Below, piece after piece: positions 52,127 to 60,926 of a stretch of 64,000 nucleotides of DNA (within the stretch, counting starts at the first letter, position 1; each line of letters opens with the position of its first letter). A program made the position numbers and the translations under genes. The notes beneath the pieces are model-generated. The model searched no databases, was not told where the DNA came from, and was given only the letters and a program-made list of their open reading frames with translations. The stretch lies in NCBI GenBank assembly GCA_963656065.1, contig CAVKGV010000007.1:1-64000 (forward strand). Reading direction: 5' to 3'. This stretch comes from Hallerella sp963656065 (GTDB lineage: Bacteria > Fibrobacterota > Fibrobacteria > Fibrobacterales > Fibrobacteraceae).

Positions 52127-53560
52127 ATGAAACATGTGTTTTTGATCGTTCCCGCCTCCGTCGGCGTGGATGTCTCTGCCGCGGCGAAGTCCGTTCTTGA
52201 CGCGGTGAAGAAAAATGTAAAAACGGTTTGTGCGTTTGCCGCTGCCGAAGAAATCCCCTCGATTTTAAAATCATCGGGCGCAGACGCTTCGATGGAAGCT
52301 TTGGTCGGAAAGGTGCAGGATGCTTCCGCGGAGGCTGTCGTTGTGACGGGCGTCTTGCCGGAACGTTCTGTTCGCAGCGAAACGCTGAACGTCCAGATGG
52401 CGGCAGCCCTCGATGCCGACGTCGTTCTGGTCGCGGATACCGATGAAATCGGCGGTGCGGTCGCGTTTGACTTCCTGTCGCAAAAAATTCGGGTCGCATT
52501 TGTGTGCGCATCGGGAGATACGGTTTGCGAATCCGCAATCCAGAAAATTCTTTCTGCGGAATCCGAACATCGGATTTCCCAGGCGGAATTTCGCCGTAAC
52601 CTGATTTCGCTCGCTTCGAAAAACCTCAAGCGGATTGTCCTTCCGGAAGGCGCGGAACCGCGGACTCTCAAGGCGGCTTTTGAAGTGTTTGAACGGAAAA
52701 TTGCCATTCCCGTTCTCATCGCCAAGCGGTCCGATGTCGAAGCGGAAGCGGCTCGTCAAAATGTGAAAATTCCGGAAGGCTTTGAAATCATCGAACCGTC
52801 TGCGGAACTCGCCGAAAAATATGTTCCCCTGCTGGTGGAACTTCGCAAGGCAAAGGGGATGACCGAGGAGAAGGCTCGCGAAGTTTTGAAGGATCCGGTT
52901 TTCTTAGGAACGATGATGCTCAAGAAGAACGAAGTGGACGGCCTTGTTTCTGGAGCGGTCCATTCCACGGCGGATACGGTCCGTCCGGCGTTGCAGGTGA
53001 TCAAGTGCGCTCCGGGCGTCAAGTCGATAAGTTCCGTTTTCTTTGTCTGCCTGCCTTCCCAGGTTCTGGTTTTTGGCGACTGTGCCATCAACTTGAACCC
53101 GAATGCCGAAGAACTTGCGGGTATCGCCATCCAGAGTTACGATACGGCGAAGGCTTTTGAACTTCCCGCTCGCGTGGCGATGCTCAGCTATGGCACGGGA
53201 AAAAGCGGAAAGGGCGATGATGTGGCGCTGGTCCTTGCGGCAACGGAAGTGGTGCGCAAGGCTCGCCCGGACATTCCTATCGATGGACCGCTACAGTACG
53301 ATGCGGCGACGACAGAAAATGTCGCACGGCTCAAGGCACCGAACAGTGCGATTGCGGGAAAGGCGACCGTTTTGATTTTCCCGGATCTTTCCGCGGGAAA
53401 CATTTGCTACAAGGCTGTACAGCGTTCCGCTCCGGGAGTCATCGCTGTCGGTCCGATGCTTCAGGGATTAGCGAAACCGGTGAACGATCTGTCCCGTGGC
53501 GCTCTCGTCGAAGACATCGTCTATACGATAGCCTTGACCGCCATCCAGGCTAAAAATTAA
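52127..53560 (+). CDS. pta: phosphate acetyltransferase
   Basis: The 477-aa protein converts acetyl-CoA to acetyl phosphate for ATP production, in keeping with acetate as a fermentation product. The C-terminal 320 residues are the PTA domain: KRIVLPEGAEPRTLKAA, GTMMLKKNEVDGLVSGAVHSTADTVRPALQ, MLSYGTGKSGKGDD and IDGPLQYDAA. The N-terminal 150 residues correspond to the P-loop-like part of long Pta proteins but lack a clear Walker A, and the DRTGG domain seems to be missing. The ATG at 52127 has a GGAG site. No ackA is in the window. Confidence 0.92.
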   Translation: MKHVFLIVPASVGVDVSAAAKSVLDAVKKNVKTVCAFAAAEEIPSILKSSGADASMEALVGKVQDASAEAVVVTGVLPERSVRSETLNVQMAAALDADVVLVADTDEIGGAVAFDFLSQKIRVAFVCASGDTVCESAIQKILSAESEHRISQAEFRRNLISLASKNLKRIVLPEGAEPRTLKAAFEVFERKIAIPVLIAKRSDVEAEAARQNVKIPEGFEIIEPSAELAEKYVPLLVELRKAKGMTEEKAREVLKDPVFLGTMMLKKNEVDGLVSGAVHSTADTVRPALQVIKCAPGVKSISSVFFVCLPSQVLVFGDCAINLNPNAEELAGIAIQSYDTAKAFELPARVAMLSYGTGKSGKGDDVALVLAATEVVRKARPDIPIDGPLQYDAATTENVARLKAPNSAIAGKATVLIFPDLSAGNICYKAVQRSAPGVIAVGPMLQGLAKPVNDLSRGALVEDIVYTIALTAIQAKN

Positions 53561-53585
53561 TTTATCTGGAATTTTCAAACAAAGT

Positions 53586-53614
53586 AATCCCCGCGCAACC
53601 CGTGGGGATTTTTT
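53586..53614 (+). terminator. rho-independent terminator after pta
   Basis: AATCCCCGCG and CGTGGGGATT form a stem (one mismatch or wobble) with a five-base loop, followed by TTTT. Confidence 0.85.
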
Positions 53615-53694
53615 AATTTAAAAGTCCCGTTTATGGAATGTTAGCGGTCTTTTTTTCTTGAAAAAAAAATTTGCCGTGATAGGATTTTTTCACG

Positions 53695-53754
53695 CCTACG
53701 AAATGTTACATTGCAGATGTTCGTTGGCTTTATGCTTAATTAATAACTCGTAGG
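53695..53754 (+). ncRNA. possible structured RNA element between pta and tRNA-Arg
   Basis: CCTACGA (53695-53701) pairs with TCGTAGG (53748-53754), and inside it GTTA (53705-53708) pairs with TAAC (53744-53747), giving an 11-bp stem with a three-base bulge and a 35-base loop. No ORF of size overlaps it. Two ATGs after it (near 53775-53789) open only ten-codon ORFs, one with a GAGGAA site. The function is unknown. Confidence 0.25.
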
Positions 53755-53873
53755 GGGCAAGCAAAATTTTAACCATGAGGAATAAATATGCGTATAAACG
53801 CCTTTGACGATGGCTTGTAGTTTGTCAATTTGATAATTGGGCCAAGAAAAAACATTCTAGCTGAAAAATAAAC

Positions 53874-53879
53874 TATATT
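53874..53879 (+). promoter_or_regulatory. -10 element of the tRNA-Arg gene
   Basis: TATATT lies 11 bases before the mature tRNA 5' end, placing the transcript start around 53886. Confidence 0.5.
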
Positions 53880-53890
53880 TGCGAGCGAAC

Positions 53891-53964
<74 letters not shown>

Positions 53965-53967
53965 TTT

Positions 53968-53994
53968 AGACCGTTTCTCACGGTCTTTTTTTTT
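53968..53994 (+). terminator. terminator after tRNA-Arg
   Basis: AGACCG (53968-53973) pairs with CGGTCT (53981-53986), followed by eight more T. Confidence 0.88.
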
Positions 53995-54072
53995 GTGGTT
54001 ATTCCAAGTTGGGGTAATGGACTTGCGCTTTTCGCTTGCTTTTAAAGGTGAATTTCGGTAGATTAAAAATGT

Positions 54073-54149
54073 GGGGCGCGTCCCGTCAGCCTTGGTTTGG
54101 CGAAGGGATGCTGGAGCAAACCGCAGGGTAGGGCTTGCGGGGCGCGTCC
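54073..54149. repeat. non-coding element bounded by direct repeats GGGGCGCGTCC
   Basis: GGGGCGCGTCC occurs at 54073-54083 and again at 54139-54149. Between them, GGTTTG (54094-54099) and CAAACC (54117-54122) can form a stem. No ORF or known RNA was recognised. It is more GC-rich than its surroundings and lies between the tRNA terminator and the terminator of the next gene, so it may be a small mobile repeat or a structured RNA. Confidence 0.4.
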
Positions 54150-54180
54150 TACAAGTTTTTCCTTTCTCCTTCTCTGTTCA

Positions 54181-54209
54181 AAAAGGCGAGCCCGTCGGGC
54201 TCGCCTTTT
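54181..54209. terminator. bidirectional terminator
   Basis: AAAAGGCGAGCCC and GGGCTCGCCTTTT form a perfect 13-bp stem with a three-base loop. It serves the leftward SLC13 gene and any rightward transcript. Confidence 0.88.
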
Positions 54210-54234
54210 GAATTATCGCTATAAATAATCGCCG

Positions 54235-55821
54235 CTATTTTGCGGAGTCGGCGGCTTCGCTCGGAGTTTCGGAGAAAAGTCCTTCGGAAGCCTTGTGGAC
54301 GATGAGAGAATCCGGCGAGTATGTCGGGATCGGTGCTGCCGGTACGACTTCTACGGAGACGGGTTTGTCTGCTCCTGCCGGTGCTTCAAAGAAATTGATC
54401 TTGGAAAGCCCGAACATCATCAGCCAGGAAATGACAAGTCCGCCGATTCCCATGACAATGCCCGTCTTGGCCATGCCGCTTGTATCTGTGTAGCCTGTCG
54501 CATGGGCGAGAGCGTTCGGAGGCGTCGAAATCGGGAGGCACATGCCGAGCGAGCTGGCAAAGGCGACGGATACGAGCAACGCGGTAACTCCGCCGAGTGG
54601 CGCCAGGTTATCCTGGCAGGCAACGGCAACCGCAATAAAGATGGGAACGAGAAGACTCGCTGTGGAAGTGTGGCTCATAAAGTTCGCCATGAAAAGGCAG
54701 ATGAGGCCGCTGCCGATCATCAGCGCGAACGGCGACCAGGTGTCGAAAGGAATCGCATTGATGAGATGTCGTGCAAGTCCCGTCTCCTGCAGGCCGAGTC
54801 CGAGTGCAAAACCGCCAGCGACAAGCCAGAGAACGTCCCAGCTCATATCGTTCAGGTCTTTCTTCGTGATGACGCCCGTCAAGGCGAATACAGCCATCGG
54901 AATCATCGCAATCACGTTATCGTTGATGCCGTGGACCTTGTTTCCCGTAATCCAGAGGACGACGCAAAGGGCAAATGTGACATAGACGATTATCGCTCGC
55001 GGGCTGGTGTCGAACTTGTTGGCTCCTTCGCCTTCGATTTTCAAAACCATTTCTTTCATTTTAATCGGATATATTTTCAGCAAGAGGAGCCAAGCGATAG
55101 CCATCAGGACGATAACGTAGGGAATGCCGAACATCATCCACTGCCCAAAGCTCACGTTGAATCCCGCGTTCTGGAGGGCGCCGAGCGCAATCGCGTTCGG
55201 GGGCGTTCCAATCGGAGTTCCCATACCGCCGATGTTCGCTCCGAGCGGAATGGCGAGGGCAAAAGCGGCCTTGCCGCGATCGTCTTCGTCAAAGAGCTTG
55301 AGAACCGGGCCCAAGATGGCGAGCATCATCGCGGCGGTTGCCGTATTGCTCATGAACATAGAAAAAGTCGCGGTGATCATCATCAGGCCCAGAAGCACGT
55401 ATTTCGGATTTTTACCGAACGGTTTGAGAAGCACGCGGGCAAGGTTCTTGTCCATATTGTATTTTGTCGCGGCGGAAGCGAGGAAGAAACCGCCGAGGAA
55501 CAGCATGATAATCGGATTGGCAAAAGTCGCCATGATGGACTTGAACTGGAGAGGCGTTACCCCTTCGACGCGGAACGGGAGCAAGGCGGAATTCGAAAGG
55601 GTAAGAATCATCAGCACGATGACGAGCATTGATGTGGACCAGATGGGGAACGGTTGCAGAATCCAGAAAAGAGCCGCCATCACGAAAATGGCGATTACGC
55701 GGATTTCCAGCGGATTCAAGAGGTTTTCCCCGGTGAGGCCTAGAGCCTCGTAGGGAACGAAAAGCGCAGCGATCGCCAAGACCGATGCGATAATCAGTTT
55801 TATTAGTTTTGCTTTTGTCAT
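54235..55821 (-). CDS. SLC13/DASS-family sodium:anion symporter
   Basis: The protein is 528 aa from the ATG at 55821 (another ATG at 55833 adds four residues). It has about 12 helices in two repeats, each with the SNT motif of the family: MFMSNTATAAMML and GMGTPIGTPPNAIALG in the first half, FMSHTSTASLLVPI and CLPISTPPNALAHATG in the second. These bind sodium and a dicarboxylate (such as succinate, malate or fumarate) or another anion. A C-terminal tail of about 50 residues rich in Pro/Ser follows. Succinate handling would fit a fibrobacter, but the substrate is inferred. Confidence 0.9.
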   Translation of the reverse strand: MTKAKLIKLIIASVLAIAALFVPYEALGLTGENLLNPLEIRVIAIFVMAALFWILQPFPIWSTSMLVIVLMILTLSNSALLPFRVEGVTPLQFKSIMATFANPIIMLFLGGFFLASAATKYNMDKNLARVLLKPFGKNPKYVLLGLMMITATFSMFMSNTATAAMMLAILGPVLKLFDEDDRGKAAFALAIPLGANIGGMGTPIGTPPNAIALGALQNAGFNVSFGQWMMFGIPYVIVLMAIAWLLLLKIYPIKMKEMVLKIEGEGANKFDTSPRAIIVYVTFALCVVLWITGNKVHGINDNVIAMIPMAVFALTGVITKKDLNDMSWDVLWLVAGGFALGLGLQETGLARHLINAIPFDTWSPFALMIGSGLICLFMANFMSHTSTASLLVPIFIAVAVACQDNLAPLGGVTALLVSVAFASSLGMCLPISTPPNALAHATGYTDTSGMAKTGIVMGIGGLVISWLMMFGLSKINFFEAPAGADKPVSVEVVPAAPIPTYSPDSLIVHKASEGLFSETPSEAADSAK

Positions 55822-56014
55822 GATTTTTCCCATGTTACAGATAGGAATCCCTATCAAATGATTGTGCAAAGTTAGTAAATAAAAAGCCGTAGAAAAATGT
55901 GGGTTGGAAATAGGAAAAAACAAACTTCATGAAAATATTTCTTTACACGGAGCTTTTGCTGATGAAGTGCGATTATCGGGGAATTTTCCGTCGGGATGCG
56001 GGCCGGACGATTTG

Positions 56015-56020
56015 TATATT
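56015..56020 (+). promoter_or_regulatory. -10 element of a probably leaderless MMPL transcript
   Basis: TATATT is followed by six bases and the ATG at 56027. There is no ribosome-binding sequence. Confidence 0.5.
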
Positions 56021-56026
56021 TTCGGC

Positions 56027-58624
56027 ATGGCTACGAAGCAATCCTTAATTGAAAAATTTTCCAATTGGTATATTCCCCTGATTTGTCGGAACAAATTTAA
56101 AGCGTTGGCTTTTTACCTCGTTCTTGCGCTTGTTCTTGCGTTTCCGATTTTGGTCTATCCCGGATTGAAACTCGATGCGGACCTTTCAAAGCTTTTGCCG
56201 GAGAAAACCCCGAGCGTGATAGCCCTGAAGGAATCCTACGAGCGTTTCGGCAGCACGGATCGTTTCATGATAGCCATCCAGAGCGAGGATCCGGAACTTG
56301 TCGCCGCATTGCAGGATTCTATCAGCGACTACATCCATAAAAATTGGCAGGGCGATTTTGTTTCGACCCAGGTCGATAACGATAACCAGTTCTTTAAAGA
56401 CAATGCGCTTCTGTATCTTCCCACAAAGTATCTGGAAAATATTCGCGATAATTTGGAAGATATCCAGTTGGAAATCGGCAGGAAGAATGCTCCGTTGACC
56501 GTGGACTTGCTCGGGGATGAAGCTCCGAAAAAGAAGCGTGTCTGGTTTGACGCGAGCATTCCGCAGGAGCTTGGGCTTCCTGACGAGGCGGCTGGAGCCT
56601 TTGACGCGTTTTTCAAGAAAGATTCGAAAAAGCAAGATGAAAAGTTTGCGGAATGGGATAACAAGGCTCCGGTTCCCGCGCATCTGAAAAATCGCCTGAT
56701 CGGTTCACCGCAACCCGACAGCACGGGAAAAATCCTTTTCAACGGTGTTGTCAATGCGAAACTTCTCAAGCCTTCAACCGATTACGAGTTTGTCACGCGC
56801 ATTCTCGCCCGTACCGATACGCTGCTTTCCTATTTCAGCGACAAGGAGTACTCGGTTCCCACGCGTTTTACGGTCGAAGGGACATATGAAGGCCTAAAGG
56901 AAGTCGATGAAGTGGCGAATGACAGCATTTCCTCGTTTGCCATCAGTCTCGTCCTGATTCTGCTTTTGACGATTTTCTTTTTCCGCAGCGTCAAGGGACC
57001 GCTTCTTGTCGTGTCCTCGGTTCTCTATGCGTGCATTCCGACGCTTGCCTTTACTGCGCTCTTCTACGGAAGGCTGAACCCGTTTACGGTTTTTGTCGCA
57101 TCCATCATTCTCGGAATCGGCATTGACTATTCGATTCATATCTTGGGGACGGCGCAAAAGCTTTTACGGAAATATGCGACGCTTGAAGAGGTTTTAGTAC
57201 ATGCCCAGAAAAAAATGATCAAGCCTTTTTTCTTAGCGAGCCTTACGACAATTGCCGCTTTCTTGACGCTTCTCGTTGCGCATTTCCGCGGATTTTATGA
57301 ATTTGGCGTGGTGGCCTCTTGCGGAGTCCTGTTCAGTATGTTGACATCGGTCCTCGTCCTTCCGGTTTTTGTCAAGTGTCTCGGGGGAATTCCGGCGGCT
57401 CCCCAGAACACTTTCTTTCCAAGGTCCTGGAGCGAAGAGAAAATTTTCAAGTTCTTCAAGTGTGCCGCGGTTATCGGGTTTATCTTGGGCGTTATTTCGC
57501 TCTGGTTTGCCCGCGATGTGGATTTTGAACATAACCTGAAAAATCTTCGCCGGGTTTCGACTGCGCAAAGTGTTGTGAAAAACAAGATCTCGACGAAGGT
57601 GACCAAGGCTTCGAACAAGGCCGTTTCTTCGACACCGGCGGCGGTGATGGGATCAAAGCCCGAACAGCTAGATAAATTGTATGATACGCTGATGGTTCGC
57701 CTGCGGGACGAAAAAGATCCGATGCTTGGAAGTTTCCTGACGCTCCGGACCTTTGTCCCTCCTCTCGATTCGCAAAAGGCTAGGCTTGAAATCATCGACG
57801 AAATTCGGGAACTTGCCGGTTACAAGGTCTTTGACCGGGCGACAGGCGAGGATTCGGCAAACATCGCTGCGCTGCGAAAGCTTGCACGGGTCAATGAGAC
57901 GTTTACCGCCGAGGATATTCCGGCGTGGTCGCTCGACCTCCTTCGTGAAAAAGACGGCTCCTATGGAAAAATCGGATTTATTTACGGCGATTTTCCGAGC
58001 TGGGATGCGAACGCGCTCCACGAATTCCAGGAAAGGTACGGGCATTGGAACTTTGACGGGGAAGAGCTGCGCACGTTCTCGTCGCAATTCATCCTTTCCG
58101 ACGTGATCGAATCCGTAAAGGCGGACAGCTTCAATCTGGCGCTCCTCATCATCATCGTCATTTTTGCGACGCTTTTGCTGTCATTCCGGAAGCCGAAACT
58201 GTTTCTTGCCGGGAGCATCTCGTTCGGGATGGGCGTTCTCCTGACGCTCGGGCTTCTCGGATTCCTTACGCATTTCTTCGACTTCGGGAAAATCAGCATC
58301 TATAACGTTATCGTGATTCCGATGACGCTTGGAATCGGAATCGATGCAACGATTCATCTCATCAGCGCTTGGACTTCGACCAAGGGCATTACCATACGGG
58401 AACTTTTGGATACAACCGGCAGAAACGTGATGGCAAGTTCGACGACGACGGCTGCGGGATTTGTCGGGATGCTTTTTACGACGCACCGCGGGCTGAAGGG
58501 AATCGGAGACTTAGCGTGCATCGGCATTATGATGTTTCTAGTCACGAGCATCGTGTTCTCGGTATTTTTCTGCAAACTTTGGCTTTCGCAGAAAGGGGAC
58601 GCCGGATCCAGATCTCAGCTCTAA
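56027..58624 (+). CDS. large MMPL/RND-family transporter (865 aa)
   Basis: From the ATG at 56027 the protein has 865 aa, with the RND-like plan: an anchor helix (about 28-50), a periplasmic domain starting LDADLSKLLPEKTPSVIALKESYERFGS, a helix bundle containing ASIILGIGIDYSIHILGTAQKLL, then a second anchor, periplasmic domain and bundle with NVIVIPMTLGIGIDATIHLISAW. The GID motif holds the proton-relay Asp. Related proteins export lipids or hopanoids (HpnN-like). A squalene-synthase-like gene lies 5 kb downstream, but a link is only suggestive. The longer reading from 55904 lies over the divergent promoter and is unlikely. Confidence 0.88.
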   Translation: MATKQSLIEKFSNWYIPLICRNKFKALAFYLVLALVLAFPILVYPGLKLDADLSKLLPEKTPSVIALKESYERFGSTDRFMIAIQSEDPELVAALQDSISDYIHKNWQGDFVSTQVDNDNQFFKDNALLYLPTKYLENIRDNLEDIQLEIGRKNAPLTVDLLGDEAPKKKRVWFDASIPQELGLPDEAAGAFDAFFKKDSKKQDEKFAEWDNKAPVPAHLKNRLIGSPQPDSTGKILFNGVVNAKLLKPSTDYEFVTRILARTDTLLSYFSDKEYSVPTRFTVEGTYEGLKEVDEVANDSISSFAISLVLILLLTIFFFRSVKGPLLVVSSVLYACIPTLAFTALFYGRLNPFTVFVASIILGIGIDYSIHILGTAQKLLRKYATLEEVLVHAQKKMIKPFFLASLTTIAAFLTLLVAHFRGFYEFGVVASCGVLFSMLTSVLVLPVFVKCLGGIPAAPQNTFFPRSWSEEKIFKFFKCAAVIGFILGVISLWFARDVDFEHNLKNLRRVSTAQSVVKNKISTKVTKASNKAVSSTPAAVMGSKPEQLDKLYDTLMVRLRDEKDPMLGSFLTLRTFVPPLDSQKARLEIIDEIRELAGYKVFDRATGEDSANIAALRKLARVNETFTAEDIPAWSLDLLREKDGSYGKIGFIYGDFPSWDANALHEFQERYGHWNFDGEELRTFSSQFILSDVIESVKADSFNLALLIIIVIFATLLLSFRKPKLFLAGSISFGMGVLLTLGLLGFLTHFFDFGKISIYNVIVIPMTLGIGIDATIHLISAWTSTKGITIRELLDTTGRNVMASSTTTAAGFVGMLFTTHRGLKGIGDLACIGIMMFLVTSIVFSVFFCKLWLSQKGDAGSRSQL

Positions 58625-58632
58625 GCTCTGAC

Positions 58633-58929
58633 ATGGATCCTATCGCTCTGCGTTGCTCCGCTCCAGGATGACAGCAGAGCGTTTTCGTTCACCGTCATTC
58701 TGGAGGGTTCGAAGAAATCCGATAGAATCCTGTCCGATGTCATTCCACTCTCCACTCTTCACACTCCACTCTAAGCATCAAGCTCAGACATGGATCCTAT
58801 CGGTCGCGGAGCTCCCTCCAGGATGACCGCTAGAAGAAAAAGTTCGCTCAAAAAACACTTCACCCTCAGCTCTAAGTTCTGTACTCAGGATGACAGCAGA
58901 GCGTTGATGTCCACCGTCATTCCACTCTC
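58633..58929. repeat. patch of interspersed GGATCCTATCG...CTCCAGGATGAC repeats
   Basis: This non-coding 340-base gap holds at least three copies of one element. Copy A (58633-58672) runs GGATCCTATCG to CTCCAGGATGAC. Copy B (58694-58733) is inverted, GTCATTCTGGAG to CGATAGAATCC. Copy C (58790-58827) is direct again. CAGGATGACAGCAGAGCGTT occurs twice (58664-58683 and 58886-58905), and GTCATTCCACTCTC also twice (58739 and 58916). The form is that of small dispersed REP-like repeats. No ORF here is credible. Confidence 0.75.
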
Positions 58930-58963
58930 AACACTCCACACTCCACTCTCCATTAAAATCAGC

Positions 58964-60871
58964 TTATGGCTGCATCTTGTCATTTCGGAGCAGGGAACGC
59001 AGAACCTTGCTCGCTCCGATGGCGCGGTTTCGCCAACCGCTAGAAAGCGAATCGTCGGCTGGGGAATAAGTGCCGTTTACGCCGCGGTAGATTTCTTCGC
59101 TTTCGAGGCCTCCGGTCAGGACAAAATCCTTGAACCCTAAAAAGTAGGCGTTCTGGGAAAAGAATAAAGCGGGCTGTTCTGCGGGGCGCTTTTCCGTGAG
59201 CAGGTCGTATCCCCAGAAATGGTTGGGAGCCTTTACCTGCGCAAGGTCGAGAACGGTCGGGCCGATGTCGAGTTGTGACGCGACGTCTTTTCGAATTTCC
59301 AGCCCGGAAAACAGGTTGGAATCCGCAGAGAAAATGCCGATGAAAATCTGTGCAGAGGCAACGCCTAGTGGCTGCGGAACGGCATAGTCGATGGAATCAA
59401 CGGGCGTGTCGTGGTCGCCTAAGATGACGATTGCCGTTCGGTCAAAATCCGGGCGTTCGGCAAGAGCCTTGAAAAGCTTCCCGAGCTGCGAGTCCGTATA
59501 GCGCAAGGCGTTTCGGTAGCGTTCCATCGCATTGTCGGGCTTGGAGGCAAAATCGTCCGGGTAACCGTAAAAAGGAATGTGCGTCGAAATCGTGTTGAAA
59601 GTCAAAAGCCAGGAGGAATCGGTCGGCAAGTCGCGTAACATTTGCAGGACAACATCCATTCCCAGACTGTCCGTGGTCCCGGGTCCTCCGGCTTCGGGCA
59701 TTTTCCAGTCGTTTCCGTAAAATTTTTCGATAAAGGGGAGCGTGTGGTCGAAAATCGGATTGGAAATTGTCATATATTGTCTGACATAATCCGTCATCAG
59801 CTCGGGAAATCCGGTGAAGTGGTTGGATGCGTAAAAGCTTGGAACGTCGCGGTTTGGGTGCGACGGAAAGCCGAAGTATGTCGCCATGGTTCCGCGGACG
59901 GTCGGGTATCCGCCGCTGAAAGCGTTTTCAAACCAGAGCCCTCCTCCGCCGTTTTGGAAAAATTTCCCCTGGGAAAGAGCCCAAAGGTTCGGCGCGAGAG
60001 TCGTATCGCCGTCAAGCATCTGGTTGATGATGCGCCCCTTGAAGGATTCCCCGAAGATGAAAACGATGTTGTAAGGACGTTTCGCCCGATATTCTTTGGC
60101 GGGAGCCTTGCGGTATGCGGGAAACTCCTGATCGATTCTTTCGAAGTTTTTGGGCAGGAATGCGTCGAGGTCGGCGACGAGTTTGTCTGTAATCGTGTAA
60201 TTGTCTTTGACAAATTCAAATGTCTCTTCGGCGGCGATGTGCAAAATCGGAGCGGTCAGCGTGTGCTTTCCGAGCGTAAACCGCATATCGACCTGTGTTC
60301 CGAGGACGGGAATCGTTTTGATTCCGCGCGTTCCCGCAAGAAACAGCACAAGCGGGATAACGGATAGAACCATTCCTGTCGTAAAGAGCGCGATGGGAAT
60401 TTTGAAACTTTTGGCTTGTTTTTCTTTTTTCTTTCGGGAAAGGTAGATGATGATGGCGGTCCATCCAGCGATGTTGATGAAGAGCAGCGAAAGCCAGCCG
60501 ACGGTACCCTTGAAATCTCCGCCGAGAGTGGAAACGGTCGTTGAATCGGTGATGTTCGACAGGTGAAAGTAGGTGCGCAAAAACGAGTAGGAGAGCCTCT
60601 GGTGGGAGAACCGGAAAACTTCGTAATCGACTGCTGCAAGGATAAAGTAGAAGATAAGGAATGCGGAAAGCGCCCGAGGCTTTTTAAAAAAAGCGAAGAG
60701 CGAAACGAGGACGAGAATCGCTCCGTATGCCATGGATATTTGCCAGACGGTTTTCCCGGCGAACATCTCCGACAGGGAAAGTCCGAGCGGATCGGGAAGC
60801 GCATAAAAGAGTACGAGCATAGCGCTTTGCAGGAAAATGGCAAACAGGGTAATCAAAATGAATGGATTCAT
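58964..60871 (-). CDS. LtaS-type sulfatase-fold phosphoglycerol/phosphoethanolamine transferase family protein
   Basis: The protein has 635 aa from the ATG at 60871. About five N-terminal helices are followed by a periplasmic sulfatase-like domain from about residue 255: YNIVFIFGESFKGRIINQM (metal Glu), then NAFSGGYPTVRGTMATYFGFPS around the Thr nucleophile, and IVILGDHDTPVD (metal Asp-His). LtaS-like enzymes polymerise glycerol phosphate or add head groups to lipids or glycans. In a Gram-negative this suggests decoration of the envelope, such as OpgB-type or lipid A changes. An earlier in-frame ATG at 60967 would overlap dnaA and is unlikely. Confidence 0.88.
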   Translation of the reverse strand: MNPFILITLFAIFLQSAMLVLFYALPDPLGLSLSEMFAGKTVWQISMAYGAILVLVSLFAFFKKPRALSAFLIFYFILAAVDYEVFRFSHQRLSYSFLRTYFHLSNITDSTTVSTLGGDFKGTVGWLSLLFINIAGWTAIIIYLSRKKKEKQAKSFKIPIALFTTGMVLSVIPLVLFLAGTRGIKTIPVLGTQVDMRFTLGKHTLTAPILHIAAEETFEFVKDNYTITDKLVADLDAFLPKNFERIDQEFPAYRKAPAKEYRAKRPYNIVFIFGESFKGRIINQMLDGDTTLAPNLWALSQGKFFQNGGGGLWFENAFSGGYPTVRGTMATYFGFPSHPNRDVPSFYASNHFTGFPELMTDYVRQYMTISNPIFDHTLPFIEKFYGNDWKMPEAGGPGTTDSLGMDVVLQMLRDLPTDSSWLLTFNTISTHIPFYGYPDDFASKPDNAMERYRNALRYTDSQLGKLFKALAERPDFDRTAIVILGDHDTPVDSIDYAVPQPLGVASAQIFIGIFSADSNLFSGLEIRKDVASQLDIGPTVLDLAQVKAPNHFWGYDLLTEKRPAEQPALFFSQNAYFLGFKDFVLTGGLESEEIYRGVNGTYSPADDSLSSGWRNRAIGASKVLRSLLRNDKMQP

Positions 60872-60926
60872 AGATGTTTCATCCGAAGTGGCAGATGACA
60901 GAATCGCTCGAAATGCATTCGTCGGA

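Noticed and set aside
54295..55632. Long open frame (445 codons) opposite the SLC13 transporter
   Set aside because: It is antisense to a clear transporter and has a charged, repetitive composition (many His, Arg, Glu) typical of shadow frames.
58625..58960. CRISPR array in the repeat patch after the MMPL gene
   Set aside because: The copies differ in orientation, spacing and middle sequence; there are no regular spacers and no cas genes.
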